This document shows positions 43,235-52,382 of a stretch of 64,000 nt of DNA, piece by piece. Under the pieces are notes generated by a model. The model had not been told where the DNA came from. It worked only from the letters and a program-made list of their open reading frames with translations, and searched no databases. Position numbers and translations under genes: made by a program. This DNA is from Candidatus Zixiibacteriota bacterium. Lineage in GTDB: Bacteria; Zixibacteria; MSB-5A5; GN15; FEB-12. Numbering within the stretch: position 1 is the first letter of the stretch; each line of letters starts with the position of its first letter. Location: NCBI GenBank assembly GCA_034439475.1, contig JAWXAN010000007.1, positions 1 through 64,000 on the forward strand. The letters are read 5' to 3'.

Positions 43235-43984
43235 CTACCTGAATTCGCCCAATAGGTACATTATTAGAGCGCAGACCGCCGGCCCTGCAGTCTCGGTACG
43301 CAATATCCTCGATCCTAAAGTGACTGGAATAAAACCAGCGGATATTGCTTTTTCAATTTCTTCAGGCAGAAAACCCGATTCCGGCCCGACAAGCGCGGTA
43401 ATTCGCTTTGGACACGGGTCAAAGGTAAGATCATACAGGGTTTTTGATTTTGACACCGAAGCATCAAAGATGAACTTGAAATCTTCGGGCTCACTCGATG
43501 CAATACATTCGCCAAACGAGAGCGGCAAAGAAATCGTCGGACAACTGCTTCGCTTGCACTGCTTGATAGCGGACAGCGCGACTTTCTCCAGTCGATTTTG
43601 CCTGCGTACAGAACGATCTTGTTCAGTCAGTTTAACTTTTGATTTCGCGCTGAGTACCGGAATGAAACGGCTCACTCCAAGCTCTGTCCCTTTTTGCACG
43701 ACCGTATCGAACTTGTCCCCCGTCGATAGCCCTGCAGCCAAAGTAAGATGTACATTCGGTTCGCCATAATTTCGCAACTGAGAATGCCAGTGTACCTGTG
43801 CCCCATATTTTCCGCCACGCTCGAGCAGGCCATGATAGGCCATGCCTATTCCGTCCACAACTGTCACCGGCGAATGAGTTTTTAACCGAAGTACACCAAA
43901 GGCATGATGGCTTTCGTCTTTTGGTAAATCTATGATTGAGTCGATGCGGTTTTCAGGCGGGGCGTAGAAAATCGGCGTCTCCAC
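43235..43984 (-). CDS. rsmE: 16S rRNA m3U1498 methyltransferase
   Basis: This SPOUT-class enzyme methylates U1498 of 16S rRNA. The 249-residue protein has an N-terminal PUA-like domain (HHAFGVLRLKTHSPVTVVDG) and the knotted SAM-binding domain with GPESGFLPEE and LGSRILRTETAGPA. It lies three bases after prmA, a widely conserved pairing, and its length is normal. Confidence 0.96.
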   Translation of the reverse strand: METPIFYAPPENRIDSIIDLPKDESHHAFGVLRLKTHSPVTVVDGIGMAYHGLLERGGKYGAQVHWHSQLRNYGEPNVHLTLAAGLSTGDKFDTVVQKGTELGVSRFIPVLSAKSKVKLTEQDRSVRRQNRLEKVALSAIKQCKRSSCPTISLPLSFGECIASSEPEDFKFIFDASVSKSKTLYDLTFDPCPKRITALVGPESGFLPEEIEKAISAGFIPVTLGSRILRTETAGPAVCALIMYLLGEFR

Positions 43985-43987
43985 CCC

Positions 43988-44872
43988 TTATCTCCGCGTC
44001 ACGACAAAGCTGATCCATTTATTATCTGGAACAATGAGAAAATCAGCTTGACCTTCCATACTAAGGGCGGCAGCGATTTCAGATTCGTCTTCAATGAGAA
44101 GTCCGGACAAGACAAGTTTGCCGCTGATCTTTGTTATGCCCACAAGTTTGGTCAACATCGGGAGAATAGTACTTCGTATGATATTCGCGCACACAAAATC
44201 ATATGGAGCGTCGGTCTCGCACTTCTCTATCGAGCCAAATAGTATGTCATGGGGCGCACGCACGGAGTTGAGCTCAAAATTTTCAGCGCAGTTTTCAACC
44301 GCCACAATATCGTAGTCAATCGCTTTTATATAAGAAGCGCCCATCTTGTCGGCAAGCATCGACAATATTCCCGAACCGGTCCCCACATCCAGAAAGCGCA
44401 TCCCAGGTTGAAAAGACTTACGAATAATCTTCAGACAGCTTCGAGTTGTCTCATGACTGCCCGTCCCGAAGGCCATCTTCGGCTCTAATATAATCTCGTA
44501 TTTGGTCTCAATCGGAGACTTTGCCCAGCTTGGACGAATGACCACATCGTCGGCAATCACGAGCGGGCGGATCGATGCCTTGTATTCATCCACCCAATGG
44601 ACGTTGTTCACAAGTCGCTCCTGTATAACAGGAGTCGGCTGCCCTTTTAACTCAATAATCTCAGCCAAGTATGCCGCAAGCGATGGCTTGTACTGCGCCT
44701 GACGATCCCGAGGGACATAAAAGGTAATGCCTGTTACAGGCGAATCATCTTCCTCATCAAGAACAAGCCCGTTGGCAATGTTTTCTATGACAAAATTACA
44801 CACTGCATCAGCCAATGCCCGAGGAACCTCGACCTTTGCTTCGATAAAGTCAGCCTGGCTATTTTGAATCAC
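43988..44872 (-). CDS. prmA: Ribosomal protein L11 methyltransferase
   Basis: The enzyme trimethylates ribosomal protein L11. The 294-residue protein has an N-terminal substrate-recognition domain, the linker motif PKMAFGTGSHETTR, the SAM site FLDVGTGSGILSML and the catalytic-loop VCANIIRS. It overlaps dnaJ by one base and is followed by rsmE, the usual dnaJ-prmA-rsmE order of many bacteria. Confidence 0.96.
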   Translation of the reverse strand: MIQNSQADFIEAKVEVPRALADAVCNFVIENIANGLVLDEEDDSPVTGITFYVPRDRQAQYKPSLAAYLAEIIELKGQPTPVIQERLVNNVHWVDEYKASIRPLVIADDVVIRPSWAKSPIETKYEIILEPKMAFGTGSHETTRSCLKIIRKSFQPGMRFLDVGTGSGILSMLADKMGASYIKAIDYDIVAVENCAENFELNSVRAPHDILFGSIEKCETDAPYDFVCANIIRSTILPMLTKLVGITKISGKLVLSGLLIEDESEIAAALSMEGQADFLIVPDNKWISFVVTRR

Positions 44873-46023
44873 TACACTCCCAGAGTCTCACGAAGTTTGC
44901 CGAAAAATGACTTGTCCGTGTCAGGTGGTTTAAGCCGTTCTGAACGCGACAGAGCCTCAAGCATTTTCTTGTCTTCGCTGTTTAATTGTGTCGGAACCCA
45001 AACCATAAGTTGAACAAGTTCATCACCGCGCCCAGAATGATGAAGCCTTGGTATTCCCTTGCCGCGAATTTTTATTACTTTCCCGGATTGCGTTCCGGCC
45101 GGAATTTTCAAGTCCGCAGTTCCATCAAGTGTCGGCACGGTAACTTCGCCGCCAAGGGCGGCAACAGTGAAGGGAATCGCAAGTTCGTAAACGATATTAT
45201 CACCAGCCCTCGTGAATTTGGGATGATCTTTTTCTTCAAAGACAACAACCAGATCGCCCGCGACACCGCCAAGCGGCGCGGCATTCCCCATTCCTTCGAC
45301 CGTCATATAATTCCCGCTGGCAACCCCGGGAGGTACTTTGACATTTACTTTCGATGAACCGCTTACTCGGCCATCACCTCGACAGCTTTTACATGGATCA
45401 GCTATGACTTCGCCCGAACCTCGACATGTCGAACAGGTCGACATTTGCTGCACAGTTCCAAGGAAAGTTCGCGTCAGCGTCCTCACCTGACCGTGCCCTT
45501 TACAGGTCTGGCAGGTACGCTTCGACGACCCAGCCGCAACTCCGCTTCCAGCGCAGACATCGCACCGAACATGACGATTGACTTTGAGCGTCTGTTCCGT
45601 GCCTGTGGCGATTTCCTCAAGGGTTAATTTCAGTCGGAGCTGGAGATCCTCCCCGCGATTTACACGGCCTCGTCCTCCAGCAGTTCCGCCGAAGAAATCT
45701 TCAAAAACAGATCCGCCGCTACCGCCAAAATCACGCATGAAAGCCCGAAGAGCATCGCTGACATCAAATCCATCAAAACCGCCAGCACCAGCCCCTTGAC
45801 CAAGTCCGGCATGACCGAATTGGTCATAGGTCTGGCGTTTGGCCGAGTCTTTGAGGACCTCGTAGGCCGAAGTAGCTTCCTTGAACTGCTCCTCAGCCTC
45901 ATGATTTCCCGGATTGCGGTCAGGATGAAACTTCATTGCCATCTTACGATAGGCGGATTTTATTTCACTCTCGCTGGCGCCGCGCTCGATGCCCAGCACC
46001 TCATAGAAATCCCGTTTTGACAT
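44872..46023 (-). CDS. dnaJ: Chaperone DnaJ
   Basis: The 383-residue co-chaperone stimulates DnaK ATPase and delivers substrates. It has the J domain with KFHPDRNPG, a Gly/Phe-rich region (about 76-115), four CxxCxGxG zinc repeats ([32 protein letters not shown]) and the C-terminal client-binding domains. It is a full-length type I DnaJ. It lies 37 bases downstream of dnaK in the hrcA-grpE-dnaK-dnaJ operon. Confidence 0.98.
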   Translation of the reverse strand: MSKRDFYEVLGIERGASESEIKSAYRKMAMKFHPDRNPGNHEAEEQFKEATSAYEVLKDSAKRQTYDQFGHAGLGQGAGAGGFDGFDVSDALRAFMRDFGGSGGSVFEDFFGGTAGGRGRVNRGEDLQLRLKLTLEEIATGTEQTLKVNRHVRCDVCAGSGVAAGSSKRTCQTCKGHGQVRTLTRTFLGTVQQMSTCSTCRGSGEVIADPCKSCRGDGRVSGSSKVNVKVPPGVASGNYMTVEGMGNAAPLGGVAGDLVVVFEEKDHPKFTRAGDNIVYELAIPFTVAALGGEVTVPTLDGTADLKIPAGTQSGKVIKIRGKGIPRLHHSGRGDELVQLMVWVPTQLNSEDKKMLEALSRSERLKPPDTDKSFFGKLRETLGV

Positions 46024-46060
46024 CAGGTCTTGTTAGCTTGTCCTCATCTGTACGAATAAA

Positions 46061-48019
46061 CTATTTCTTGTCTTCATCAACAACTTCAAAATCGGCATCG
46101 ACAGCTCCATCTTTGCCGCCGCCCTTATTCGAACTGCCGCTATCTCCGCCTTCGCTCTGGCCACTGGATTGGTCTGGGCCTGGCTGGCCCGATGCCGATT
46201 GTTGTTGAGTCTGTTTGTACATCTCCTCAGCGAGCTTATGTGATGCCGTCGTCAACACTTCTTTAGCTTTGTTTATCTCATCGACAGAATCGCCAGCGAT
46301 TGCGGTTCGAAGCGACGCGATTGCGTCTTCAATCTTCTTCTTATCATCTTCAGACACCTTGTCGCCATGCTCTTTAAGTGTCTTCTCGTTCTGGTAGACA
46401 AGGGCATCTGCTTCGTTGCGCGCCTGAATAAGCTCAGCCCGTTTGGTATCTTCCTCTGCATGAGACTCGGCGTCTTTCACCATTTTATCTATCTCTGTTT
46501 CAGACAGACCGGAAGATGCTTCGATCTTAATCGACTGCTCTTTCTGTGTCGCCATATCTTTTGCCGAAACATGGACAATTCCGTTGGCATCGATATTAAA
46601 TGAAACTTCGATCTGCGGCACACCCCGCGGAGCCGATGGGATACCTACAAGATCAAACCGGCCAAGTGTCCTGTTGTCGGTTGCGAGCTTCCGTTCACCT
46701 TGAAGAACATGGATATTTACCGCAGGCTGATTGTCGCTCGCGGTGGAAAATATCTGCGACTTTTTAGTCGGAATAGTTGTGTTCCGGTCTATGAGCTTGG
46801 TCATCACGCCACCCAGGGTTTCGATACCAAGCGAGAGCGGAGTAACATCCAACAGCACGATATCCTTCATATCACCTGAGAGCACACCCCCCTGAATGGC
46901 CGCGCCAATAGCGACGACTTCGTCAGGATTGACTCCTTGGTGAGGATCTTTATCGTGAGAATCTTTCATAAATAATTTCTTTACTGTTTCGAAAATCTTC
47001 GGCATGCGGGTCATACCGCCCACAAGAACGACTTCATCGATATCGCTAAACGTAAGTTTGGCGTCTGAAATTGCCGATTTACACGGCCCGACAGTCCGCT
47101 GTACAAGGTCATCGACGAGCCCTTCATATTTGGCCCGAGTCAATGTCAAATCAAGATGTTTCGGCCCTGACTGGTCGGCTGTGACAAACGGCAGATTGAT
47201 ATTGGTCTGCATCGTCGATGACAATTCTATTTTGGCTTTCTCAGCGGCCTCTTTGAGACGCTGAAGCGCCATCCGGTCTTTGCGCAGGTCAATCCCCTGT
47301 GATTTCCGGAATTCATCCGCCATCCAGTCGATAATTCGCTGGTCGAAATCATCTCCTCCAAGGTGCGTATCTCCATTGGTCGAACGCACTTCAAAAACGC
47401 CATCCCCTATTTCAAGAATGGAAATATCAAAAGTTCCGCCGCCCAAATCATAAACGGCAATCTTTTCATTCTTCTTTTTATCAAGACCGTAAGCCAGCGA
47501 TGCCGCGGTCGGCTCATTGATAATTCTGAGCACCTCAAGTCCCGCTATGCGCCCAGCATCTTTGGTTGCCTGCCGTTGAGCATCATTGAAATACGCCGGT
47601 ACCGTTATGACCGCTTGTGTGACTTCCTGACCAAGATATTTCTCCGCGGCCTTCTTTAAGTATTGCAGTATGAAAGCTGAAATTTCCGGCGGAGCCATCT
47701 GCTTGCCGTTTATCGTCACCATCACGTTCCCTTTATTATCTTCAGTTATCTTATAGGGAACCAGCTTCTCTTCGCTTTTCACCTCATCGTGGCGGCGGCC
47801 CATGAACCGCTTGATCGAGAATATTGTATTCTCCGGATTTGTCACCGCCTGCCGTTTTGCAGCGGCGCCGACTAAACGTTCACCGTCGCGGGTAAAGGCC
47901 ACAACCGATGGAGTCGTCCGCGCCCCTTCGAGGTTCGGTATAACGACCGGGTCTTTTCCTTCAAGAACAGACACACATGAATTGGTCGTCCCCAAATCGA
48001 TTCCAATAATTTTCCCCAT
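46061..48019 (-). CDS. dnaK: Chaperone DnaK (Hsp70)
   Basis: The 652-residue Hsp70 begins [17 protein letters not shown] and contains the ATPase signatures [18 protein letters not shown] and [13 protein letters not shown], the interdomain linker [16 protein letters not shown] and a substrate-binding domain. The disordered Gly/Ser/Gln-rich tail ends in [13 protein letters not shown], the usual EEVD-like acidic end of bacterial DnaK. GAGGAG precedes the ATG. It lies 76 bases after grpE. Confidence 0.99.
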   Translation of the reverse strand: MGKIIGIDLGTTNSCVSVLEGKDPVVIPNLEGARTTPSVVAFTRDGERLVGAAAKRQAVTNPENTIFSIKRFMGRRHDEVKSEEKLVPYKITEDNKGNVMVTINGKQMAPPEISAFILQYLKKAAEKYLGQEVTQAVITVPAYFNDAQRQATKDAGRIAGLEVLRIINEPTAASLAYGLDKKKNEKIAVYDLGGGTFDISILEIGDGVFEVRSTNGDTHLGGDDFDQRIIDWMADEFRKSQGIDLRKDRMALQRLKEAAEKAKIELSSTMQTNINLPFVTADQSGPKHLDLTLTRAKYEGLVDDLVQRTVGPCKSAISDAKLTFSDIDEVVLVGGMTRMPKIFETVKKLFMKDSHDKDPHQGVNPDEVVAIGAAIQGGVLSGDMKDIVLLDVTPLSLGIETLGGVMTKLIDRNTTIPTKKSQIFSTASDNQPAVNIHVLQGERKLATDNRTLGRFDLVGIPSAPRGVPQIEVSFNIDANGIVHVSAKDMATQKEQSIKIEASSGLSETEIDKMVKDAESHAEEDTKRAELIQARNEADALVYQNEKTLKEHGDKVSEDDKKKIEDAIASLRTAIAGDSVDEINKAKEVLTTASHKLAEEMYKQTQQQSASGQPGPDQSSGQSEGGDSGSSNKGGGKDGAVDADFEVVDEDKK

Positions 48020-48095
48020 TTATCACTCTCCTCTGTTTTATTTTTCATCCGACATTTCGTCGGCAAATACAAGTTACTCAAATATATTTCTACGC

Positions 48096-48695
48096 TTATC
48101 CTTTTCCCCCGGTGCTTACTCCGACTTTACTATGCCGCAACACCCGCTCTCCTTGCCGGTACCCTTTTCCTATTTCCAAGGCAATAATCCCTTCGGGATA
48201 TTCTTTTGAATTGACCTGCATCAGTGCTTCATGAAGCGCGGCATCGAATGGCTTTCCAAGCGACTCTATCGGGGTCACATTGTTGCGCTTCAGGAGATCC
48301 ATCAACTGGCTGTGGATGAGTGACACGCCTTTGCTCAGTGCATCCCCCTCTTTGACATCGCCGCTGTGGGCTACCGCGCGCTCGAAATTATCTATTACTT
48401 CCAAAAGCTCCACCATGAGCCTATCGGTCGCCGAGCGGCTCAAATCCTCAGCATGACGCGCTGAGCGTTTGCGGTAGTTGTCATAATCAGCCAGCGTGCG
48501 CAAAAGCTTATCTTCGAGTTCAGTCATTCGAGTTTTTACTGATTCATCATCGCCAGTCCCTTGCTCATCAGTTTCCGAAGCGTTCTCCGAAAACGACTCT
48601 TCCCGATCAAGCACTGACCCGCTCGAGTGTGAAGGTCGCTTGAGCGGTCGGCTTTCTTCGTCCATGTTAATCGGAATCTCTCTTTCATCAGCCAT
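48096..48695 (-). CDS. grpE: Nucleotide exchange factor GrpE
   Basis: The 199-residue protein has an acidic disordered N-terminus (about 60 residues), a long coiled coil (LEDKLLRTLADYDNYRKRSA) and the C-terminal beta domain with PFDAALHEALMQV and GYRQGERVLRHSKVGVS. It releases ADP from DnaK. It follows hrcA by three bases, and the 76-base gap to dnaK has no terminator. Confidence 0.97.
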   Translation of the reverse strand: MADEREIPINMDEESRPLKRPSHSSGSVLDREESFSENASETDEQGTGDDESVKTRMTELEDKLLRTLADYDNYRKRSARHAEDLSRSATDRLMVELLEVIDNFERAVAHSGDVKEGDALSKGVSLIHSQLMDLLKRNNVTPIESLGKPFDAALHEALMQVNSKEYPEGIIALEIGKGYRQGERVLRHSKVGVSTGGKG

Positions 48696-48698
48696 ATT

Positions 48699-49745
48699 TT
48701 ATGTCCCCTTCTTATTTTCCATTCCTGAAAGAACTTCGGTAATCGATTTTGCCGTATACTCCACAATCGACACCAATTTGTTATAGGGCATCCGTGTTGG
48801 CCCGATAATGCCAATTGCCCCGCTGATGTTCCCGACTTTGTACGACGACGTCACCAGAGAGCAGTTGACGATCTCATTTATCGTGTTCTCTTTTCCTATT
48901 GTGATAACCAAACCCTCATCCGAGGCATGGCTCAGAAAATCAGAAAGCACTCGGCCGTCTTCGAGCAATTTCATCAACTGGGAAAGCTTCTCACGATTCG
49001 CAAATTCCGGCATTGCCAGGAGTTTATCTGTTCCAGCAAAATGAATATCCTCGCCGCGCTCTTCTGCCCACAGTTTGTGATGTGAGTCCATCACAACCTG
49101 CAATAACCGCCCATTGCCGGTGTAGTCGGCAAGCCGGTCAACAATCGAAGTTCTGATTTGGGACAGTGTCAGCCCGGCAAGACGTTCGTTCAATATCTGC
49201 TCGACATCCTGTAGGGCCGATGCCGAGATTGATGTCTCAACTTCCAATACAACTGTCCGAGCAATACCCGAGGCGACAATCACAATAACCATGATCTTCC
49301 CCTCGGAGACCGGAATGAGTTTGAGTTGCCCAAGAACTCCTTCTTCGAAACGTGGGGCTATCGTCACGCCAAGCTGTCGAGTAATATCCCCAAGCACGCG
49401 CGCTGTCTGGCCGAGTATCTCATTGATCCCGCGACCTTCCTTTACAATTGCATTCTTAATCGTCTTCTTCTCCTCATCGGTGAGTACATCGGGCTTCAAG
49501 AGATAGTCGATATACACCCGATACCCCTTATCGGTGGGGACGCGCCCAGCCGAGGTATGCGGTTGTTCGACAAGTCCGAGGTCTTCCAAATCCTGAAGGG
49601 TGTTTCGTATGGTGGCCGAAGATAGTCCCATCTGAAATTTGGTTGCAATAACCCGCGACCCCACCGGATCGGCTGAGGATATGTAATAATTTATGAGATT
49701 CAGCAGAATCTGTTTTTCCCGGTCAGATAAGTTCTCAAACGCCAT
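48699..49745 (-). CDS. hrcA: Heat-shock repressor HrcA
   Basis: The 348-residue winged-helix repressor normally binds CIRCE elements and needs GroEL. The N-terminal DNA-binding domain has ATIRNTLQDLEDLGLVEQPH and SAGRVPTDKGYR; the GAF-like domain and inserted dimerisation domain follow. I start at the ATG at 49745 (MAFENLSDREKQIL); the upstream part of the frame to 49790 lies within the leader. It heads the operon. The leader lacks a CIRCE consensus but has another dyad (49797-49821). Confidence 0.96.
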   Translation of the reverse strand: MAFENLSDREKQILLNLINYYISSADPVGSRVIATKFQMGLSSATIRNTLQDLEDLGLVEQPHTSAGRVPTDKGYRVYIDYLLKPDVLTDEEKKTIKNAIVKEGRGINEILGQTARVLGDITRQLGVTIAPRFEEGVLGQLKLIPVSEGKIMVIVIVASGIARTVVLEVETSISASALQDVEQILNERLAGLTLSQIRTSIVDRLADYTGNGRLLQVVMDSHHKLWAEERGEDIHFAGTDKLLAMPEFANREKLSQLMKLLEDGRVLSDFLSHASDEGLVITIGKENTINEIVNCSLVTSSYKVGNISGAIGIIGPTRMPYNKLVSIVEYTAKSITEVLSGMENKKGT

Positions 49746-49796
49746 ACTATTTTTACTCGCTAAACATAACATCCGGCCAAAAGGTTGCACCGTAGA

Positions 49797-49821
49797 CTGC
49801 CATTATGGCAGAACTACTGCC
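49797..49821 (-). promoter_or_regulatory. Overlapping dyads at the hrcA transcription start
   Basis: CTGCCAT-T-ATGGCAG (49797-49811) is a perfect 7-bp-arm inverted repeat. It shares GGCAG with a second one, GGCAG-AACTA-CTGCC (49807-49821). They begin about three bases downstream of the predicted start site (near 49824), a usual place for a repressor operator or a leader hairpin. They do not match CIRCE (TTAGCACTC-N9-GAGTGCTAA). Confidence 0.5.
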
Positions 49822-49830
49822 AGACAACGC

Positions 49831-49860
49831 ATTATAACGGAAAGCTATAACACTCGTCAA
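49831..49860 (-). promoter_or_regulatory. Sigma-70-type promoter of the hrcA-grpE-dnaK-dnaJ operon
   Basis: The minus strand reads TTGACG (49860-49855), an 18-bp spacer and a perfect TATAAT (49836-49831). The predicted start near 49824 leaves a leader of about 80 bases before hrcA. Confidence 0.75.
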
Positions 49861-49883
49861 GTACTAATCATCGCATGATGGCC

Positions 49884-49915
49884 AAAAAAAGGGCACCTAC
49901 TAAATAGGACCCTTT
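49884..49915 (-). terminator. Terminator downstream of typA
   Basis: On the minus strand AAAGGG(t)CCTA and TAGG(tg)CCCTTT form an imperfect stem followed by a T-run. It ends the typA transcript ahead of the hrcA promoter. A second hairpin, ACTACCA-AAA-TGGTAGT (49923-49939), has a T tail on the plus strand. Confidence 0.65.
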
Positions 49916-49979
49916 ATGAATTACTACCAAAATGGTAGTTTTTTTGAAAACCAGAACTCAAGCCTAAAAGAAATATCTC

Positions 49980-51794
49980 TTAGACCGAGCGGGCTTTCTC
50001 AAGCCGTCTGCGCTGGGTATCGTCCAGAATCTTCTTGCGCAGCCTGAGGCTTTTCGGAGTAGCCTCCACATATTCATCCGGCCCGATATATTCCAATGCC
50101 CTCTCCAGAGAGAGTTTGAGCGGTGAAGTCAGTTGGATCCCCTTGCCATCCCCTTGCGAACGCATATTGGTCAGCTTCTTCTCACGGCAGGGATTGACGG
50201 CAATATCCTGCTCACGAGCATTCTCACCGACAATCATGCCAGTATAAATTTTGTCGCCCGGCTCAACCATAACTTTGCCGCGTTCCTGCACCAAATTCAA
50301 CGCATAAGTCGTGGCAACCCCGTCTTCCATGCTCACCAGCGAGCCATTTTTGCGTCCCGAAATTTCCCCTCTAAAAGGAGCATAGGCGTGAAACAGATGG
50401 CTGATAACACCGAGGCCGCGTGTGGAGTTCATGAGATCGGTCTCAAATCCAATCAGGCCGCGTGTGGGAATAAAGGCATCGATACTGACATCGTCTCCAT
50501 GATGCGATATCCCTTCGATTTCGGCTTTACGACTGGCCAGATTTTCCATTATTGGCCCCATTGAGTCTTTTGGAATCTCCAAAAACAGCTTTTCTATTGG
50601 CTCAAGCAGTGTTCCGTTTTCATCGTTTTTGTAAATAACTTCGGGACGTGAGACGAGCACTTCGTACCCCTCGCGGCGCATCTGCTCCACAAGAATCGCG
50701 ATCTGCATTTCGCCTCTTCCGGCTACTTCGAACACGGTTGGGAATTCAGTGTCTGTAACGCGGAGCGCAATATTTGTCCGCATCTCTTTGACAAGCCGGT
50801 CACGAATATGACGTCCGGTAACAAGTTTTCCCTCTGTTCCCGCAAGTGGGCCATCGTTGACAGCAAATTGCATATGAATTGTGGGCGGATCAATCGGAAC
50901 GAATGGGAGAGGGTCACGCTCGATTGAGTCGGTGATTGTTTCGCCAATAAAGACATCTTCAAATCCCGAGACTCCGATAATATCACCGGCAAAGGCTTCT
51001 TTAATTTCGATTCGACGCAGGCCATGAAAATGAAAGAGGGAGCTGGCTTTGGAAACTTCTCTGCGGCCGTCGCCATGAATACAAACGATTTGATCGCCCG
51101 CCTTTATTTTGCCTCCCAAAATCTGTCCAAGCGCTATTCGGCCGAGATAATCCGAGTAGTCAAGATTAGAAACCAGCATTTTGAATTCGCTGTTTTCGTC
51201 AGCGTTTGGCGGTGGAATATGTTTCACGATTGCATCAAAGAGCGGCTCGATAGTATCGCTATGCTGATCAAGTTCCGTTTTGGCATAGCCGAGTTTTGCG
51301 CTGGCATAGATAACCGGAAAATCAAGCTGTTCGTCTGTCGCATGAAGCGACATGAAAAGCTCAAAGATTTCGTCGAGCACCCGATGCGGATCGGCATTTT
51401 CTCGGTCGATTTTATTGATAACAACCATCGGTTTCGCGCCGGCTTCCATCGCCTTGCGCAAAACAAATCGCGTCTGCGCCTGAGGGCCGTCGAGTGAGTC
51501 GACCACCAACAGCACACCATCTATCATATTCATAATTCGTTCGACTTCGCCACCGAAATCGGCATGGCCGGGAGTATCAACGACATTGATATGGTAATCT
51601 TTGTAGGTGAAGGCGGCGTTCTTTGCGCGAATGGTTATCCCTTTTTCACGCTCAAGGTCCATTGAGTCCATCATCCGCTCGGAGGTGGACTGGTTGGCTC
51701 GAAAGGTGCCGGACTGTTTCAGCAGACAGTCGACAAGGGTGGTTTTGCCATGGTCGACATGGGCAATGATTGCGATGTTCCGAATATGGTGCAT
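49980..51794 (-). CDS. typA: Ribosome-associated GTPase TypA/BipA
   Basis: This translational GTPase acts in ribosome assembly and stress adaptation. The 604-residue protein has the G1 motif AHVDHGKTTL, switch region LEREKGITI, DTPGHADFGGEVER, NKIDRE and the BipA-specific C-terminal domain. I use the ATG at 51794 (MHHIRNIAII); a TTG at 51833 extends the frame without support. No Shine-Dalgarno is visible ahead of the ATG. It is transcribed alone. Confidence 0.97.
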   Translation of the reverse strand: MHHIRNIAIIAHVDHGKTTLVDCLLKQSGTFRANQSTSERMMDSMDLEREKGITIRAKNAAFTYKDYHINVVDTPGHADFGGEVERIMNMIDGVLLVVDSLDGPQAQTRFVLRKAMEAGAKPMVVINKIDRENADPHRVLDEIFELFMSLHATDEQLDFPVIYASAKLGYAKTELDQHSDTIEPLFDAIVKHIPPPNADENSEFKMLVSNLDYSDYLGRIALGQILGGKIKAGDQIVCIHGDGRREVSKASSLFHFHGLRRIEIKEAFAGDIIGVSGFEDVFIGETITDSIERDPLPFVPIDPPTIHMQFAVNDGPLAGTEGKLVTGRHIRDRLVKEMRTNIALRVTDTEFPTVFEVAGRGEMQIAILVEQMRREGYEVLVSRPEVIYKNDENGTLLEPIEKLFLEIPKDSMGPIMENLASRKAEIEGISHHGDDVSIDAFIPTRGLIGFETDLMNSTRGLGVISHLFHAYAPFRGEISGRKNGSLVSMEDGVATTYALNLVQERGKVMVEPGDKIYTGMIVGENAREQDIAVNPCREKKLTNMRSQGDGKGIQLTSPLKLSLERALEYIGPDEYVEATPKSLRLRKKILDDTQRRRLEKARSV

Positions 51795-51942
51795 ACTATA
51801 TATACATGCGCGTATCGGGGACGATTCATACAATCGCCCGACAAGCGCATGTTCCTCTTAATATAACGCTGAATGTGGAAGCTCTACGAGAAATGCCTAA
51901 AAATCATTAAGACGGGATTCGCAGTTCATTGCCCCAGCAAGT

Positions 51943-52371
51943 TCAGGGTTTTTCCTTTTCTTTCGTTTCGACTTGTGTCTTCTTTTCCGTCGGGGCTTTT
52001 ACCGCTGCCGGCGGAGGCTTCGTCTCTATGGGAGGGATAAGAGAGGATTTCGACTGAATATTCTCTTTCCTATCGTCGATTCCGTTGTTGTTTTTATCAA
52101 CAAAGGAATCGTATCGCCGATCAGCCGTCGCAGGCGCTTTGAAAGCGGCCCGTTTCGGCTCTTTCTTCTTCTGCTTTCCCGCGCTCTCGCTCTTCTGTGT
52201 TTGGGACACTGTGGTAGAATCTGAAGTTTTTTTCTTCCGTTCGACCGCTTCGGCGTTCCCAATTATCAGAAGCGAGCAAAGCAGGCAGTATAAGCAGCAT
52301 GATACTCTTCGTACTGCCTGCTTTTCCCACAATCCACTATTATAAGCTATCTGAACCAAAAAGTCTACCAT
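51943..52371 (-). CDS. Small charged exported protein with EF-hand-like loop
   Basis: The 142-residue product has an N-terminal hydrophobic signal (VSCCLYCLLCSLLIIGNAEA) then a Lys/Glu/Thr/Pro-rich, probably disordered chain. One loop, DKNNNGIDDRKE (about residues 93-104), resembles an isolated calcium-binding Dx(D/N)xNG loop. No family is recognised. It starts 11 bases after the DUF4384 gene and is probably co-transcribed. The start may lie further in, nearer the signal peptide. Confidence 0.6.
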   Translation of the reverse strand: MVDFLVQIAYNSGLWEKQAVRRVSCCLYCLLCSLLIIGNAEAVERKKKTSDSTTVSQTQKSESAGKQKKKEPKRAAFKAPATADRRYDSFVDKNNNGIDDRKENIQSKSSLIPPIETKPPPAAVKAPTEKKTQVETKEKEKP

Positions 52372-52382
52372 ATAATACCACC

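Noticed and set aside
43227-43769. 180-residue plus-strand reading frame opposite rsmE
   Set aside because: It lies fully antisense to a clear rsmE gene and shows no family resemblance; a shadow frame.
49845-49875. Possible CIRCE element at the hrcA promoter
   Set aside because: Half-sites resembling TTAGTACTT and GAGTGTTAT are present on the minus strand, but they are three bases apart instead of nine and each has two mismatches, so this is not CIRCE.
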